Assembly: GCA_000759655.1 (NCBI GenBank)
Contig: KN173899.1
Location: forward strand, 4,738 to 10,947
Direction: 5' to 3'
From: Acidicaldus organivorans
Lineage (GTDB): Bacteria; Pseudomonadota; Alphaproteobacteria; Acetobacterales; Acetobacteraceae
Length of the DNA: 6,210 nt
Of this stretch, positions 5,662-6,210 are shown one piece after another; position 1 is the stretch's first letter; every line of letters starts with the position of its first letter. Position numbers and translations under genes: made by a program. The notes beneath the pieces are model-generated. The model was not told the origin of the DNA and searched no databases. It worked only from the letters and a program-made list of their open reading frames with translations.

Positions 5662-6210
5662 TCCGTTTTCCGACCCTGCTTGCGCTCGCTTTCGCCCTTG
5701 CCGCCGGGCTCGGCCTCTATGGCGTGAAATACCGCACCGAGAAGCTCGACCGCGCCATCGCCGCGACCGTGCGCGAGACGGAGGCATTGCACGAGCGCAC
5801 CGGCATCCTCAAGGCGGAGTGGGCGCTTCTCAACGACCCCGACCGTCTCGCCGATCTCGCCTCCCGCCATCTCGCGCTCAAGCCGATCGACCCGCACCAG
5901 TTCGTCTCCCTCGCCGATCTCGACCGCAGGCTGCCCCCCGTGCGGCCGGCGGAGGATGAGGAGGAGAGCGCGCCAGAGGTGCCGCTTGCTGCCAATCCGC
6001 TTCTCCCCCGCGCGGGAGGTGGGGCGGTTACGGCAGCCTCCCCGGCCGCCGCGGTGCCCTCCGCCGGGTCCTCTTCCGTTCCCCCGTCTTCCGTTCCCCC
6101 TTCTGTTTCCCCGTCCTCTGCAGCGGCCGCCTCGTCTCCCGCCACGCCGGCGGCGGCGCTGGCGCTGGCCGCGCCGTTCACCGTCACGTCCGCCGCGTCC
6201 TCCGCCGCCG
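5658..6210 (+). CDS. ftsL: Cell division protein FtsL with a long low-complexity tail; cut by the window edge
   Basis: The 184 visible residues begin like FtsL, a single-span inner membrane protein that joins FtsB and FtsQ and activates septal peptidoglycan synthesis. Seen: a short start, a membrane span at about 5-23, then a periplasmic segment of coiled-coil character (about 24-58). The conserved alphaproteobacterial-type stretch LLNDPDRLADLASRHLALKP (57-76) and IDPHQFVSLADLDRRLP (77-93) follow. From about 94 the sequence becomes an acidic patch (EDEEE, 99-103) and then a Pro/Ser/Ala/Val-rich, probably disordered tail of at least 80 residues that is still open at the window end. FtsL proteins are usually only about 90-130 residues, so this tail is odd. 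The ATG overlaps the rsmH stop by 4 bases, with GGAGG (5643-5647) ten bases before it. Identification rests mainly on position and the conserved core, since FtsL diverges quickly. The next gene would be expected to be ftsI. Confidence 0.85.
   Translation, partial: MIRFPTLLALAFALAAGLGLYGVKYRTEKLDRAIAATVRETEALHERTGILKAEWALLNDPDRLADLASRHLALKPIDPHQFVSLADLDRRLPPVRPAEDEEESAPEVPLAANPLLPRAGGGAVTAASPAAAVPSAGSSSVPPSSVPPSVSPSSAAAASSPATPAAALALAAPFTVTSAASSAA
6072..6101 (+). repeat. Tandem 15-bp repeat inside the ftsL tail
   Basis: TCTTCCGTTCCCCCG (6072-6086) is followed at once by a copy that differs only in the last base (6087-6101), and then by a degenerate third unit. The repeat is in frame and encodes SSVPP-SSVPP-SVSPS. 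In-frame duplication like this suggests the tail grew by slippage and may vary in length among strains. Confidence 0.7.

Noticed and set aside
4630..5787. A 385-codon open frame on the minus strand opposite rsmH
   Set aside because: It is the antisense shadow of rsmH and of the ends of its neighbours, with compositionally biased translation and no motif.

Overview
The window comes from a GC-rich bacterium, most likely an alphaproteobacterium, perhaps Rhodospirillales or Acetobacterales. The evidence is a strong G/C bias at third codon positions, the gene order mraZ-rsmH-ftsL at the head of a division and cell-wall (dcw) cluster, and a GTTC-N7-GTTC motif of the alphaproteobacterial LexA type. 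No RNA gene, insertion sequence, CRISPR array or phage gene is visible. The window holds seven protein genes, two of them cut by its ends.

Left part (1-3885). The 5' end of a glutamine-dependent asparagine synthetase gene (asnB type) reads leftward off the window. A 74-base intergenic stretch separates it from three rightward genes: a family 9 (heptosyltransferase-type) glycosyltransferase, a family 4 glycosyltransferase that overlaps it by 4 bases, and a multi-membrane-span O-antigen ligase or polymerase protein 24 bases further on. Together these look like a small operon for lipopolysaccharide or another surface glycan: two cytoplasmic transferases extend the lipid-linked sugar and the membrane ligase works on the periplasmic side.

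Middle (3886-4190). A 305-base noncoding stretch includes a segment that is much more AT-rich than its surroundings (about 40% G+C for 3901-4080 by my count). It carries the presumed promoter of the division cluster, four exact CCCA boxes (plus one degenerate box) at a strict 10-base period that match the known MraZ operator pattern, an 8-bp inverted repeat overlapping the probable -35 element, a 15-bp direct repeat with two mismatches, and a LexA-like motif.

Right part (4191-6210). mraZ (transcription factor that represses its own cluster), rsmH (16S rRNA m4C1402 methyltransferase) and ftsL (divisome membrane protein) are packed with 8- and 4-base overlaps, which implies translational coupling. 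The ftsL frame runs off the window. After a normal-sized FtsL core it carries a long Pro/Ser/Ala-rich tail.

I see no wholly new system. The points most worth following up are the architecture of the mraZ control region, including the possible SOS link, and the unusual FtsL tail. Long open frames on the opposite strand of the glycosyltransferase, ligase and rsmH genes are best explained as artefacts of high G+C.
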